This document shows positions 38,260 through 52,987 of a stretch of DNA of 64,000 nt, piece after piece. The notes below the pieces were generated by a model. It had not been told where the DNA came from. It saw only the letters and a program-made list of their open reading frames with translations, and did not search any database. The position numbers were made by a program, and so were the translations under genes. This DNA is from Ichthyophthirius multifiliis (Eukaryota > Ciliophora > Oligohymenophorea > Hymenostomatida), in assembly GCF_000220395.1 (NCBI RefSeq), contig NW_004086406.1:124001-188000 (forward strand), read 5' to 3'. The stretch's first letter is position 1. Every line of letters begins with the position of its first letter.

Positions 38260-39286
38260 ATAAATATATACAAATTATATATAATAAAAAGACGAATAAT
38301 CTAATATTTTTATTAAAATAATTAATATAAAAAATTACTTTTATAAATAAATGTAATTATAATAATAATACATAAACAAAAAGAATAAATAAATAATTTT
38401 CGCTTATTTTTTACATCAATACCTTCTAATCTTTCTGTAAGAAGTAGAGCAGTAAAAAAAGTGACATATATAAATAAAAATAGATTTTGAATACTTTAAA
38501 ATAATTTAATATTATTTATATAGAAAAAAGAAAAAAGAAAAAAATAATATTTTAAATGAAATCGTAAAAAAATTAATTTTAATGACAAAAGATTTAAAAA
38601 AAAATACAATTGCTATTTAAATAACGGACATGATTTAGATAAAATATTTTTTGTGTATTTTACATTGAACAAATAAATATTTATTAAAAAAAGAATATTA
38701 TAAAATGGTATTTTCATAAGAATATTAAACATAAGAAGAAGATACTTAAAAATTAAAAAAAAAAAGTAGATTTTAATAAAGCAGCTAAGAAATATATTAG
38801 ATGAAATTAAAAAATCTTATAAAAATTTAATAAATAATAAATTATATATGATGTTAACTTTGATTATTAATCAATAAACTAAATGCAAAGATAATAAAAA
38901 TAGTTTATATATTAAAAATAATAAAAATATTTTGGAAAAACTAAATTTGAGTATGATAAACCAAAATAATATATAAATTATTAACCTAAAAATACTTTTC
39001 TAATATAGTTGATAGGAATTTACAAAAAATAAAAATATAATGATTTATTCTAATTAAATAAAATGTGAATAATAATTAATAAATAAAATATTAATTTATA
39101 TAGAAATTTTAATAGCTAGAAAAAATTCAAGACTTTTAAATTAAATTTAAGAAAATAATAATAAAAAAAAAAAAATAATTAAAAATATATTTATTTAAAT
39201 TATAATTATTAATATATTATTTATTATGAAAATTCAAAAATGTTTTAATGTTAAATTATCAAAAAAAAATTTATATTTAGAAATAA
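38260..39286. other. unresolved A/T-rich region behind the channel remnant
   Basis: About 1 kb. Around 38395-38460 G+C rises (a frame reads IFAYFLHQYLLIFLQEVEQQ), which could be further channel C-terminus, but no cyclic-nucleotide-binding motif is visible. The rest looks non-coding. Confidence 0.3.
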
Positions 39287-39333
39287 TCAATTTAATAAAA
39301 ATTAGATTTATTCATTTAATTTATTTAAATTAA

Positions 39334-39378
<45 letters not shown>

Positions 39379-42300
39379 TGTTTTATTATAATTTTTATTT
39401 TTTTTATTTTTTTTATTAGAATTATTTTTTTTAATTTTATTATTATCCTAACAAAAATTAATTTTATTTAAGATTTTATTACAATATATTATTTCTTTAC
39501 TATTTTATTGATGAAATATTACTTGCATTAAACTTTTCTTTTTTAATATCTTCAAAATCTTCAGTTGCAAAAGAATTCTAATTTTAATTAGCATAACTTA
39601 TTTCATTTTTTGAAATAGTATTACTCTAATTTAACTAATTATTATTATTATTATTTAGTTATTAATTATAGAGTTTAATATCAGTTATATTATTTATTTA
39701 TTATTTTTTTATTAGATTTATTAGGGTTATCCGATTTTCATCTAATTTATAATGTTTTCTATAAGTTATTACGAATTTATTTCGTTGTTCTTTTAATTTT
39801 AATATTAATCAATTTTTTAATTTCTATTATCAATCGTAATATTTTAAAACTTATTTTTTAAATTAGTATTTTAATAATCTTATTTTTTATTATTTTCTTT
39901 TTATTTTTAATATATTTAATTCTTATTTTTATTACAATTTATAGATTTTTATTAATTTTATATTTACAATTGATATTATAATTATTAAATTTGTTATTAT
40001 ATTTATTAATATTATAATTATTATTATTAATCATTTACTTAATAATTACTATTATTTATTTTTTAATTATGAAAACTCTATTTTTCTATAAATTTATTTT
40101 ATAAACTATTTTCAAAATTATATTATTAAAAGCTTTTATTAACTTAATATTAAGAAATTTATGATAATTTATTAATTATCTTATTTCTATTATCCATATC
40201 CTATTAAATAATCTTAATAGCTTAATTTAAATACTTATTATTTTGAATAAGAATTTCATTCGTGCTCTTAAGTTATTAAATTTCATAAATATATTCTGAA
40301 AATGCTTATGATTTCAAATTTTCTAGTTATTTTTTTTAATTTTCAATTGTTTTTTATAAAATATTTTCAATTTATTAATATTAAATTTTATTTTATTAAT
40401 TTTCATATTCAATGCATTAATATTATTATTTTTATAATTCTAATTCATTTTAATATTACTTTATTTGTTATTCTTATATTTAATTTCTTTATTCTAGTTA
40501 TAATATTTATTTTTTATAAAACTCTTCTTTTTCAATAAATTATTTTATTGATTTTATAAGAATTTTTTTTAATTCATCATTTTCATATAAGAATTCATCT
40601 ATATTTTTTAATAATTATATATTTATTTATTTACTTAATATTTTTACTTTTTTATATATTAGATACATTTAAACTTTCTTGCTTTTATCTAAAATCTTAA
40701 TTAATAATATCCTATTTATTGTGATATTTTATTTAATCATCATTTTCCTTATAATTTTGATAATTTTTATTTTCATTTTTTGTATTTTTTATTTAAATTT
40801 ACTTTTACTTTTTTTTGTATAGATTAATTTAAATATTTCTTCTCTGTTTAACATTTTCGTAATTTTTCTATATTTTATAGATCTTCTAATATTTACATTC
40901 CTTTACCCTTATCTTAATTTATTTATTATTATTATATTTAAATGCTTTTATTTTATCCTTAAATTTACTTTTTAAATATTTCTTTATTAACTTCATAATA
41001 TTCTTAATGTAATTTAACTTGATTTTTTTACTATTAATTTATTTATTTATTACTTATTTCATTATTTAAGTTTATATTATTTTATTATTCTAAAATATAA
41101 AATTAATGGTTTTATAATGATAAATTTTTTCTTTTACTATTAACGATAATTAAATCTTAATTTTAATGATGTTACTTTTCAAATAATTAGCTTTATATTT
41201 AACAATTAAAGTCTTTTTATTTTGAATTTTTTTAAGTTAGATAATTATAATTCTTTATTTCATCTAAAGTTTATAATTAATTTTATTATTAATTAGAATA
41301 AAAATTATTAATTTTTTAATTAGAACCTAAAACGTTTAAATTTAATTACTTTTATTAATTCTAAGTATTTTATTAATTATTATTATTATTTGTATATATT
41401 TGATCTTAAATATTATTGTTTTCTTAATTTTAATAATTACTTTAGTTTTCATTTAAGTTTTCTTGTATCTAATTTTTGCTTATATTTAATAATTGTTCTT
41501 TAAAAATAATATTTTATTAATTCTTTTCGTTTAAACTATTGTTATCTTATATTTAATGCATATATTGCACATTTTCATTGTTATTTTATAAAACATCATA
41601 ATCATTACTTATATTTTCTCTTTAAATAATTTATTTATTTTAAAAATTATTATTTTCATATACAATTTAATTATTTTTAATATAAATAGGCTCTAATTAA
41701 TTATTTTTATTTAAATTATTGATTTATTTATTTAATATTTCTAAATTTTCAATTTTATTGCAAATATTTTATTATTTTTAATCTATTTCTTCTTTTTCTT
41801 CATCTACTTTTTTTTCAACTATTTTTTATGTTTATTATTTTTCTTCTTATTATTTATTTTCGTTTTATTATCCATATTCTTCTTATTAATCATAATCTTC
41901 AAATTCATATTCATATTCTATTTCTGATTCATCCTATAATTATTAGCTTTGACCTTAATTTTAGTATAATTATTATGCATTTATAATTTCTTCAATTTAC
42001 TACCTCATTAAATCTAAAAATTAATCTTTTTCAATTTTATATTCATTAGTTTATAGTTATTATTAATTTAAAATATTATTTTAAGCATTCTACTATATTT
42101 AACATAATATTTGGTCTTTTTAATATGATTTTTGAATATTTTATAATGTATTTTCCTTCTAACTTAATTATTAATTTTATTTTATTTAATTTTCTAGTTG
42201 ATTTATTTATTTCTATTAATTTAAAATATTATTTTAATTTTCAGTTTAAAAATCTTAAGTTTTTAAATCACTTTCTAATTATTATTCATTATTTAATTAT

Positions 42301-42923
42301 TATAGTTGTATATCAATTTTGTTTTTATTTTATTATTGATTTGATACTTATTTTGATATTTAATTATCTTATTCCTATTAATTATTTTAAAAGTCATTAA
42401 ATTTTTCTAATATATTATTATTATTATTATTCAAATTATTTTAATTACCTATCATATAATTTTAAATATTTATATTTTGTTCATTACATTAAAATACTGG
42501 AGGAGAAAATTAATTTTATAATTTCTAATTGTTTTATTAAAAATCATTTTTTTATATAACATTATTATTTTACTATTAATTTTCAATATTATGTTTTTAA
42601 ATATATTAAGCGAAATATTAAGATGTAAAATTATTATTTTAAAGATTTACAAATTCATCAGTCGAAATATTTCCTTAAATTAAAGCTTATCTGATATTTG
42701 AATTGTTTTATCCTTATAAATTAATTTTTAAATAATTCACTTTTTCACGGAATCCTTTAGTTTAAGGATTTTAATATAATTTTAAAATAGATTAAATTAG
42801 CTAATAGGATATTTATTCAATTTTTTCTTAGTTTATTTCTTTTTCTTCTTTTAAACTTTCTATAAAAACATTTTATAAGTATTCAATTATTTTAATGTCA
42901 TCATAGTTCATTTCTTTGTCCAT
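39287..42923 (-). CDS. very large Gln/Asn-rich coiled-coil protein
   Basis: Start MDKEMNYDDIKIIEYLQNVF. The first exon is an uninterrupted TGA-free frame of about 700 codons. A 62-nt intron then joins SIQKK to ENDDQIKYHNKQ, and a 48-nt intron joins NVSNIQK to DEFLYENDELKKILIKS. Composition is dominated by Q (mostly TAA), N, K, E and I, with acidic patches (DESEIEYEYEFEDYDQQEE, KKVDEEKEEIDQ) and coiled-coil-like stretches. The C-terminus has FATEDFEDIKKEKFNASNIS followed by a run of about 15 Gln coded only by TAA. Total near 1,180 residues. No catalytic domain or family recognised. The frame change around 39700-39830 is not explained by an intron I can place. Such prion-like proteins are frequent in ciliates; a cytoskeletal or RNP-granule scaffold is a guess. 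Confidence 0.7.
39334..39378. repeat. (ATT)15 microsatellite, polyGln coding on the minus strand
   Basis: Fifteen perfect ATT units. On the minus strand in the frame fixed by the upstream conserved-looking segment these are TAA codons, read as Gln in this code; a one-base shift would give polyAsn instead. Confidence 0.8.
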
Positions 42924-43344
42924 TTTTTATAATTTTAAAAATATATTTATTTTTATATTTTTCTATTTTGTTAATTTAATGAATTTAATTCATATACTAA
43001 TTATTTATTTTGAAATTAAATTATTTTGAAAAATTAAAACTTAATATATATAAAATATTTTTATAATAATTAATTTAATATTCATAAATATTTAACTTTA
43101 TATAAAGGTTTAATTTAAGTAATATAAATAAATTAAAAAAATACATAATAATAAAAAATTTATTAAATAATTCTAAAGTATAATAAATTATATAAATGAA
43201 ATAATAAAAAGAATTTTTTTTATTAAAAAAAAAAATTAATAATTTATATATTTATTTGACTTTAAAGTATAAAAATATAATATTGATATTAAAATTTATA
43301 ATATTAAATCTATAATTTTAAAAAATATACTTAATTAAAAAAAA
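42924..43344. other. A/T-rich divergent spacer
   Basis: About 420 bp between the Q/N-rich gene and the TMEM135-like gene. No gene seen. Confidence 0.5.
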
Positions 43345-44065
43345 TGAACTAAATTAATAATTCAAACATCTTTTAAAAAATACTTGAATAATTAAATAAA
43401 AAGGATGAAACTTGTTTACATGAATGTAGTTGCATTAAAAATATTTTAAAATAATCAATAAAATCATATTTAATAGGTATTGTCATATAAATAGTACCAA
43501 AAATATTATAAATAATATAATCAATAAAAAAAAAAATTCTATGAAAATATTTAAAATAATATTTTAAAAAAATAATTTTTAATTTGGAATATTTATTGGT
43601 TCTTATACATTTTTTATGAAATCACTGTTTTATATTTTCAAAAATATTAAAATGAATTACAATTATAATTCATTTTTGAGTGGATTTATAGCTGCTCTTA
43701 TAAGCGGATAGTTTTTAAATAAGTCTAATAGAACAATTATATTTTTATATTTACTTACTAGAGCTATTGATATTTCTTATTAAAGTCTTATTTAAAGAAA
43801 ATACATTAAAAAATTTAAATACGATTATGTTTTGCTCTTATGCTGTTAATTATTTAATATTGGGTATTAATTTTCACATGAACCTGGAAACATGCCTAAA
43901 ACTTTAGTTAAATTTTTTGTTTAAATGGCTAGAGAACATGAAAATGATTAAATATTGCATAAAATTTGGGTTTGGAAAACCAATAAGCATTTAGAATAGT
44001 TTGGGATTGAACCATACGATCCTTAAAAAATTATGTATGAAAAGTTTTTAAAAAATAAAAATTGA
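43345..44065 (+). CDS. TMEM135-like membrane protein
   Basis: TMEM135 is a Tim17-family-related protein linked to peroxisomes and mitochondrial dynamics. Seen: an N-terminal Cys/His patch (KDETCLHECSCIKNILK), then IKSYLIGIVIQIVPKILQII, the glycine-rich membrane block FIGSYTFFMKSLFYIFK, SFLSGFIAALISGQFLNKSN, TIIFLYLLTRAIDISYQSLI, and late NIGYQFSHEPGNMPKTLVKF, ending YDPQKIMYEKFLKNKN-TGA. The order C-x-E-C, GFxxG, AGFxAGLS, LARAxE and a final HxPGxxP matches TMEM135/PMP52. Human is 458 residues; this one is about half, apparently lacking the middle. Bases 43462-43583 contain a TGA and a frame change with no clear intron, so this part is unresolved. Confidence 0.68.
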
Positions 44066-44871
44066 AGCTATTTACTTAAAATATTTTATAGATTTAATAA
44101 TATAAAATATTTATTATTTAAAAAAAAATATTAATTATAAAAAATGTAAAAAATTATAATAATAATAAAGCTTATTATTAAAAATATAATTGGTTAATTT
44201 TCTTTTTTTTAATATAATTAATTATTATATATAAGATAAAATAAATAATAATAAAAAATAAATAAGTATATTATTCAAACAAATATTTAAATAATAATTG
44301 TTTATTTTAAATTACAAATACTTATTTTATTATTTTAAAGAAAAAATTATATTAAATATAAAAAAATAAATACAATTTATTGTAATTTTCTTATAATTTA
44401 ATTTCTTATATAAATTAAAAATATTAATTTGCAAAAATAAAATGTTTTAACATCATATATTTAAATAAAAAATTGTTAAAATTAAATAATTAGAATATCT
44501 AAAAATAGAAAATTTAGTTTAAAAAAGAACATAATTTGTTTGTTAATTAATATTATATAAATAAAGTTAAAAATTAAAAAAATATTAAAATTAACAAAAT
44601 TTTATTTTTAAAAACATAATAATAATAAAAAATATTAGAAAAAAAAAAAAAAAATTAATTTAATTAGTTCTTATATTAAATATAAAATTTTTATTTATTT
44701 TTCAAAATAAATAATTTGTATTATTTTAAAATTTTTAATTAGTTTTATATCTAATAATTTTGTTAATTTCTTATTTAATTTTTTTTTTAATATATTGATT
44801 TTTTAAAAAATTATTTATTTTAATTAATTTTTTATTTATAAAATAATATTTTTTTTTAAATATATAAAATT
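44066..44871. other. A/T-rich convergent spacer
   Basis: Eight hundred bases of almost pure A/T, with no coding signal on either strand. Confidence 0.6.
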
Positions 44872-45521
44872 TCATTAAATAAAATTATATAAATTTAATT
44901 AATAAATACATTTTGAATTTATTACATTGCAAAATATATTTATGAAAAAGTACATGATTTTTTAATCAAAATATAAGTGAAGTTATTTAATTAAAAAATA
45001 AATATTATTTTTAAAACAAAAAATTCTAATAATATTAAAATAATTTTTAATGTAAATAAATATAGTATAAAAAATTTTCAAAACAATCAAAATTATAATA
45101 AAACAATGCATAAAATAATAACATGTGAAACATAAAAAAATATTGAAAAAAAATATATTACCTTTTCCAATACATTTTCCAGTCCACGGACAATGATGAT
45201 CAAATCCATCAATACATATATCACAATCACTACAGTGATAAGTATTATTTTTTTTCTATATATTACATATACAACAATATATATTAAATGGCAATTTTTT
45301 ATATTAATTTATTTATTCTTATGTTGGACATTAAGAAGCACTAGCAATTCCTGGATTTATTAAAGCTGTTAAAAGATAAAAAATATCTATATAAAATATA
45401 CAATAAGTGTGACTATAAAACATATTTGACCTTTATAATATGCATATTAAAATATTAAATAATATGAAACTATAACAAAAACTAACCACGTAAATATAAA
45501 CATTATAACTTTAATATTATA

Positions 45522-45568
<47 letters not shown>

Positions 45569-45820
45569 ATATATATTTATATAAATAATACAATCTGGAC
45601 CTAATGTAAATAATGGCTAATTACTAATATATATAAAACCAATTGTTTTTCCCATATGTCTTTTAAATTTATTTTACTATATTTATTAAAGAGATAATGT
45701 TTATTAATCAGTTGTAATACTATCTTCTATATTATTATAATTATTATTAATTACTTTTACTATTTAAATATCTTTTAATTATTCATTATCATCAAAATTT
45801 TATTAATATTTTAAAGACAT
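44872..45820 (-). CDS. DHHC-type palmitoyltransferase
   Basis: Integral membrane S-acyltransferase. Start [38 protein letters not shown] precedes the first spans ([34 protein letters not shown]). Then [16 protein letters not shown] (NPG motif), and the Cys-rich domain [40 protein letters not shown] with the catalytic DHHC Cys. Two further spans follow ([20 protein letters not shown] and a neighbour) and the tail ends in TGA. One intron contains a long (TA)n run (45527-45586). The Cys/His pattern is complete, so activity is expected. Substrate unknown. The acylable MORN protein, AGC kinase and others in the window show that such enzymes have local candidate targets, but nothing ties them together. 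Confidence 0.9.
45527..45586. repeat. (TA)n microsatellite inside the DHHC intron
   Basis: About 60 bp of TA dinucleotide with one interruption, inside an intron between LGPD and the first membrane span. Confidence 0.85.
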
Positions 45821-46234
45821 TTTTTTGAAAAAAAATTATCTTTTTTTTATAAATTTAAAAATAAAAATTATTATTTTTAAGATAAATTAAAAAAAAAATA
45901 AGCAAGAAATAATAAAATAAAGATGTTATTTTTTAATATAATTTTATAATAATTTAAAAAAATATAAATTCTAATTCTAATTTATAAATTATTATGAAAA
46001 TGTTATTAAAATAATTAAAAAATTAAAACAAAAAATTTATTTATTATAATATAAAAATCATCAATAATTTAAAAATAACAATTTATTAATAATATCTCAA
46101 AATTTATAAAAACTCTCAAAAAAAAATAGCTAATTATTGTAACTTAAAAAAATATATATTAAATAAAATAATTAAAGTTAAATATATATAAAAATACAAA
46201 AAAATAATATAATAGATGATTACTAATATAAAAA
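45821..46234. other. A/T-rich spacer
   Basis: Four hundred bases between two minus-strand genes. No gene. Confidence 0.5.
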
Positions 46235-49332
<3,098 letters not shown>

Positions 49333-49592
49333 TTTTTCGAAATAAAAACAATATTTTATATATTTATTTTTTTAGAAAATATTTATTAAAAGAAATAAAT
49401 ATAAATATTTAATTATTTTTTTTATAAATATAAAATCAATATTTACTATTTATATTTATATTATAAAAAATCTATATAATAAAAATATTAATTATTCTTA
49501 TTAATAGTTTTTTTTATTAAATCTTTTTACATTATTTTTAATTTTATAAAATTTTAAATTAAATAATTATAAAGTATTAAAATAAAAAATAT
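49333..49592. promoter_or_regulatory. divergent promoter region of DHX16 and the LRR gene
   Basis: Two hundred and sixty bases lying between two start codons on opposite strands, so both promoters should be here. No specific element recognised. Confidence 0.4.
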
Positions 49593-51273
49593 ATGAAATT
49601 AAATATAAGTAACTATTAAAAAATTTTTAAAAAAGATGATAATTAATTGATTTCAATTGAAAAAAAATAGCTTATATCAATAAATAATTTAGAATAATTT
49701 TTAGATATTACATAAATTTAAAGATTAAATCTATCCCGTAATAATTTGCAAGAAATAGAGCCTATATTTTTAAAAATGCCTTTTTTGAAATAATTAGACT
49801 TATCTTTTAACCACATCAAGTTTATTTCATATTTATAAAATTGTACATAATTAGAAATATTAAACTTATCAACAAACAGGTTAATAAAAGTAGATAAGCT
49901 TAAATAATGCAAAAGCTTAAAAGTTTTAGTAATTTTTCAAAAATTTAAAAATATATATTAATAAAAATTAAGGATTTAAGTTTAAATTATATAGAAGAAA
50001 TAGAAAATTTAGAGTTACCATAATTAGAATAATTATATTTGTAAGGAAATAAAATAGATTTACTACCTTTGTTTAAAAATGTTCCAAGGCTAAGAATTTT
50101 AGATATATCAAATAATGAAATAAAAGATTTAAATGCCTTATTAATAGATAAATCTTTAAATTATTTAGAAAGTATAAATTGTTCTTATAATTAACTTCCA
50201 GCCTAATACTTGGAAGACTTGTGCCTTATTATTTAAAGTATGCCAAATTTACTTTAGTTATAATGTACTGGTAATGAAATTACTTTGAATAATATTTATA
50301 AGTCAGCCATTTTGACAGCTAAAAGCTAAAAAAATTAGATGGATTAGAAATATCAGATAATATGTTGGATTAAATATAAGTAAAAATAAAATTTATATAA
50401 TTTTTTTATAATCCAAATAAAAAAAAAAAAGAATCTTAAAAAAACAAAAAATTTCGAAAAAGCAGCTGAAGATACAAATAAAGATTTCCTATAAAGGCTA
50501 AAACAAGAAAACGAAGCAAAATTATCAGTTAAGAAATTACTTAAGGATCAAATTGATCTTGTAGAAGAAATATTTTAAAAATACTAAGCAAAAACATAAA
50601 AAGAATAATTAGATTTCCTGGAGTGTATAGCAATTATTGAAAAAAGATTTAGATAGGGAAATAAACTAAATTTAGATGATGATGTTATTAATTTATGGAA
50701 GTTAAGGATTAAATAGAATGATGAAAATTTAAAGAATAAAGCTTAATTGGCTAAATAAATTGAAGATAATTAACGATAATTACTCTTACAAAAAGAAATT
50801 GATGGTTTAACTTTAAGAGTTTTTTATTTTATTATTTTTTATTTGATTAATTTTAAAATAGTAAAAACTATATAAAATTGCTTTGGAAGATCCTGATTTA
50901 TGGAGAGATTTAAAAACTAAAGAAATACAATAAATATACAAGGAAGAAAAAGAAAAATAATTAAATAATATAAATCAAATTAATGATAAAAGTATGGTAA
51001 ATTACACTCAATATTAATAAGATTAAGTTCAAAGCATACAAAATAATTTAAAAAATCATATTTAAATGATTAATGATTATAGTAATTATGATAATTCAAA
51101 TAATTAAAATCTTATTCAAAATAATAATTATATTTCTAATTTGAATATAAAAGATTCTAATATTATTTAAAAAAGTATTCTGAAACCTTATTAATTATAG
51201 GATTAAGAATAAAATAAATTATAAGATTAAGAATAAGAATAAATAATGCTTATAAATTAGAAAAGATTTATGA
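49593..51273 (+). CDS. leucine-rich-repeat plus coiled-coil protein
   Basis: Start MKLNISNYQKIFKKDDNQLI. Six to seven SDS22-type LRRs: RLNLSRNNLQEIEPIFLKMP, QLDLSFNHIKFISYLQNC, ILNLSTNRLIKVDKLKQCK, VLDLSLNYIEEIENLELP, QLYLQGNKIDLLPLFKNV, ILDISNNEIKDLNALL. A cap-like SAILTAKSQKKLDGLEIS follows (as in LRRcap: Y-R-x-x-x-x-x-x-P-x-L-x-x-LDG), then a coiled coil (ENEAKLSVKKLLKDQIDLVE, IALEDPDLWRDLKTKEIQQI) and a Gln-rich tail with LQDQEQNKLQDQEQEQ. Four exons. A run of 7 A at 50328-50334 is one base short for the frame. The 3' end is uncertain; the nearest TGA is given. Such LRR-coiled-coil proteins are common in axonemes and basal bodies. Confidence 0.78.
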
Positions 51274-51440
51274 TAGTAACGATAGCAACATAAAAAAATA
51301 AAAACAAAATATAATTTTTAACATTAAAAACTTTTAAAAATTATATTTCATTCCTAAAAAATAAAAATTTATACAAATAAATATATATTTAAGAATTTAA
51401 ATATATTTACTTAATATATTTTAAAAAATAAATAATTATA

Positions 51441-51445
<5 letters not shown>

Positions 51446-51474
<29 letters not shown>

Positions 51475-51477
51475 TAT
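51446..51477. repeat. (TA)n in the LRR-CEP41 spacer
   Basis: About 32 bp of TA dinucleotide 72 bp upstream of the CEP41 start codon. Confidence 0.8.
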
Positions 51478-51548
51478 TAATTTTGTCAATTATTTAAATA
51501 ATTTAAATTAAATTTTTAAAGAAAAAAAAATATTAATAAAAATAAAAA

Positions 51549-52151
51549 ATGGATAAACATAAACCATTAGGACATTAATTTGCTAAAAAAGATGTAAATT
51601 TAACTAAATATAATATTAATATAGTTAAAAATAATAGTTATTATAAACAAAACCAAAAATAACGAACAAATATACAAATGTTAAAAAAACTATTAATAGC
51701 GGAGTTACTGTCAGAGATGTAGATGTTAAAAGTAAAATTAAATAACAATAGCAAGATTATTAATTTAAATATATTTTATTAAAAGGCGATAGATTTATAG
51801 CTAAAAAGAAAAGCGAAAATTTCGGTAGAATTAAACCTTCATTTTTATCTGAATTGCTTTAACAAGACAAAAATACAGAAAGTGTATATGAATTAGTAGA
51901 TAATAATTCTAAATAAAACTATGAAAATGATAATTAAAGTATAACTTCTATATATAATGCGGAATAAAATGTAGATTTAAATGTAAAAAATAAATTAAAA
52001 AAAAATATTATAAATAATAAAATAGAAAATCAAAAAAAAAAATATAAAATAAATGAATATAATATATATTTTTATTTAAATTAAATAATTAGAAATTATA
52101 AAAAATTATATAAAAATAAATAATAATATATGTATATATATAATAAATAAT

Positions 52152-52190
<39 letters not shown>

Positions 52191-52771
52191 CATATATTAA
52201 TACAAATTTCAATATTTAAAATAAAGAATTAATAGCCTGATTTTTTAATTTTAGATATTCGTGATATTTGTGAATATGAAAAATATAAAATAAAAGAATC
52301 ATTGCCATATCCTCTTATTATGATTAAATAAGATAAATAAATTCCTTAACTACATAAATATGTAATTTTTTTTTTGTTATTTTACTTAAATAATAATAGA
52401 AAAATGCTTATAATAAACATATAATTTTGTATGGAATAGACGAGAAATAAGGAATCTTGGCTGGATAACTATTTTTCGAAAAAGGATTTGATAATATTTA
52501 TATTTTAACTAAAGGTATTGAAAATTTTGCATAAGAGTTTCCTAATTTGATTGAAGGAAATATCCCAGAAAGCATCAAAACTACTAATATTTAAAAAGAA
52601 AAGAAATATGTTTAAGATAAAAATGGTAAAGATGCATAAAGTTTAATGAATAATACAAACAATATGAGCCAAATTAAAACATTAACTTCAAATAATTCTG
52701 TTATTAGTTAAAGAACTAATTAAACTCTATCAATTAATTAAAAAAAACAAAAAGAAAATTAAGTCAATTGA
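51549..52771 (+). CDS. CEP41: CEP41-like centrosomal/ciliary rhodanese protein
   Basis: CEP41 (TSGA14) sits at the basal body and cilium and, in vertebrates, is needed for tubulin glutamylation by bringing TTLL6 into cilia. N-terminus MDKHKPLGHQFAKKD joins across a 44-nt intron to KITNKYTNVKKTINSGVTVR, matching human NPRYQHIKSRLDTG. After a linker (IKPSFLSELLQQDKNTESVY) a 253-nt intron (51983-52235) leads to the rhodanese domain PDFLILDIRDICEYEKYKIK; then a third intron; then HIILYGIDEKQGILAGQLFF, EKGFDNIYILTKGIENFAQE and FPNLIEGNIPESIK, matching the human [31 protein letters not shown]. The position of the rhodanese catalytic Cys is not Cys (YGIDEKQG), as in CEP41, so it is a non-enzymatic rhodanese fold. 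Confidence 0.9.
52158..52182. repeat. (TA)n inside the long CEP41 intron
   Basis: TA dinucleotide run that helps make this intron about five times the usual length. Confidence 0.8.
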
Positions 52772-52987
52772 AAAAAATATTTAAAATTTAAATTATTATA
52801 AAATAAAAATAGTAAAAATAAATAAATTTTAATATTTTTAAAAGAAATTTAATTATTTTTTACTTATATTAATTTTTTAAAAAAAGAAAAAAATTTAAAC
52901 TTATTTTAACTTTTTTATAAAATTAAATATTAAAAAAAAAAAAACAACATTTAAATATATACATTATATTCTATAAAAAATATATTT

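Noticed and set aside
40302-42400. Plus-strand hydrophobic frames of 78-91 codons
   Set aside because: Antisense to the Q/N-rich gene; TAA/AAT codons read backwards give Leu/Ile/Phe-rich false membrane proteins.
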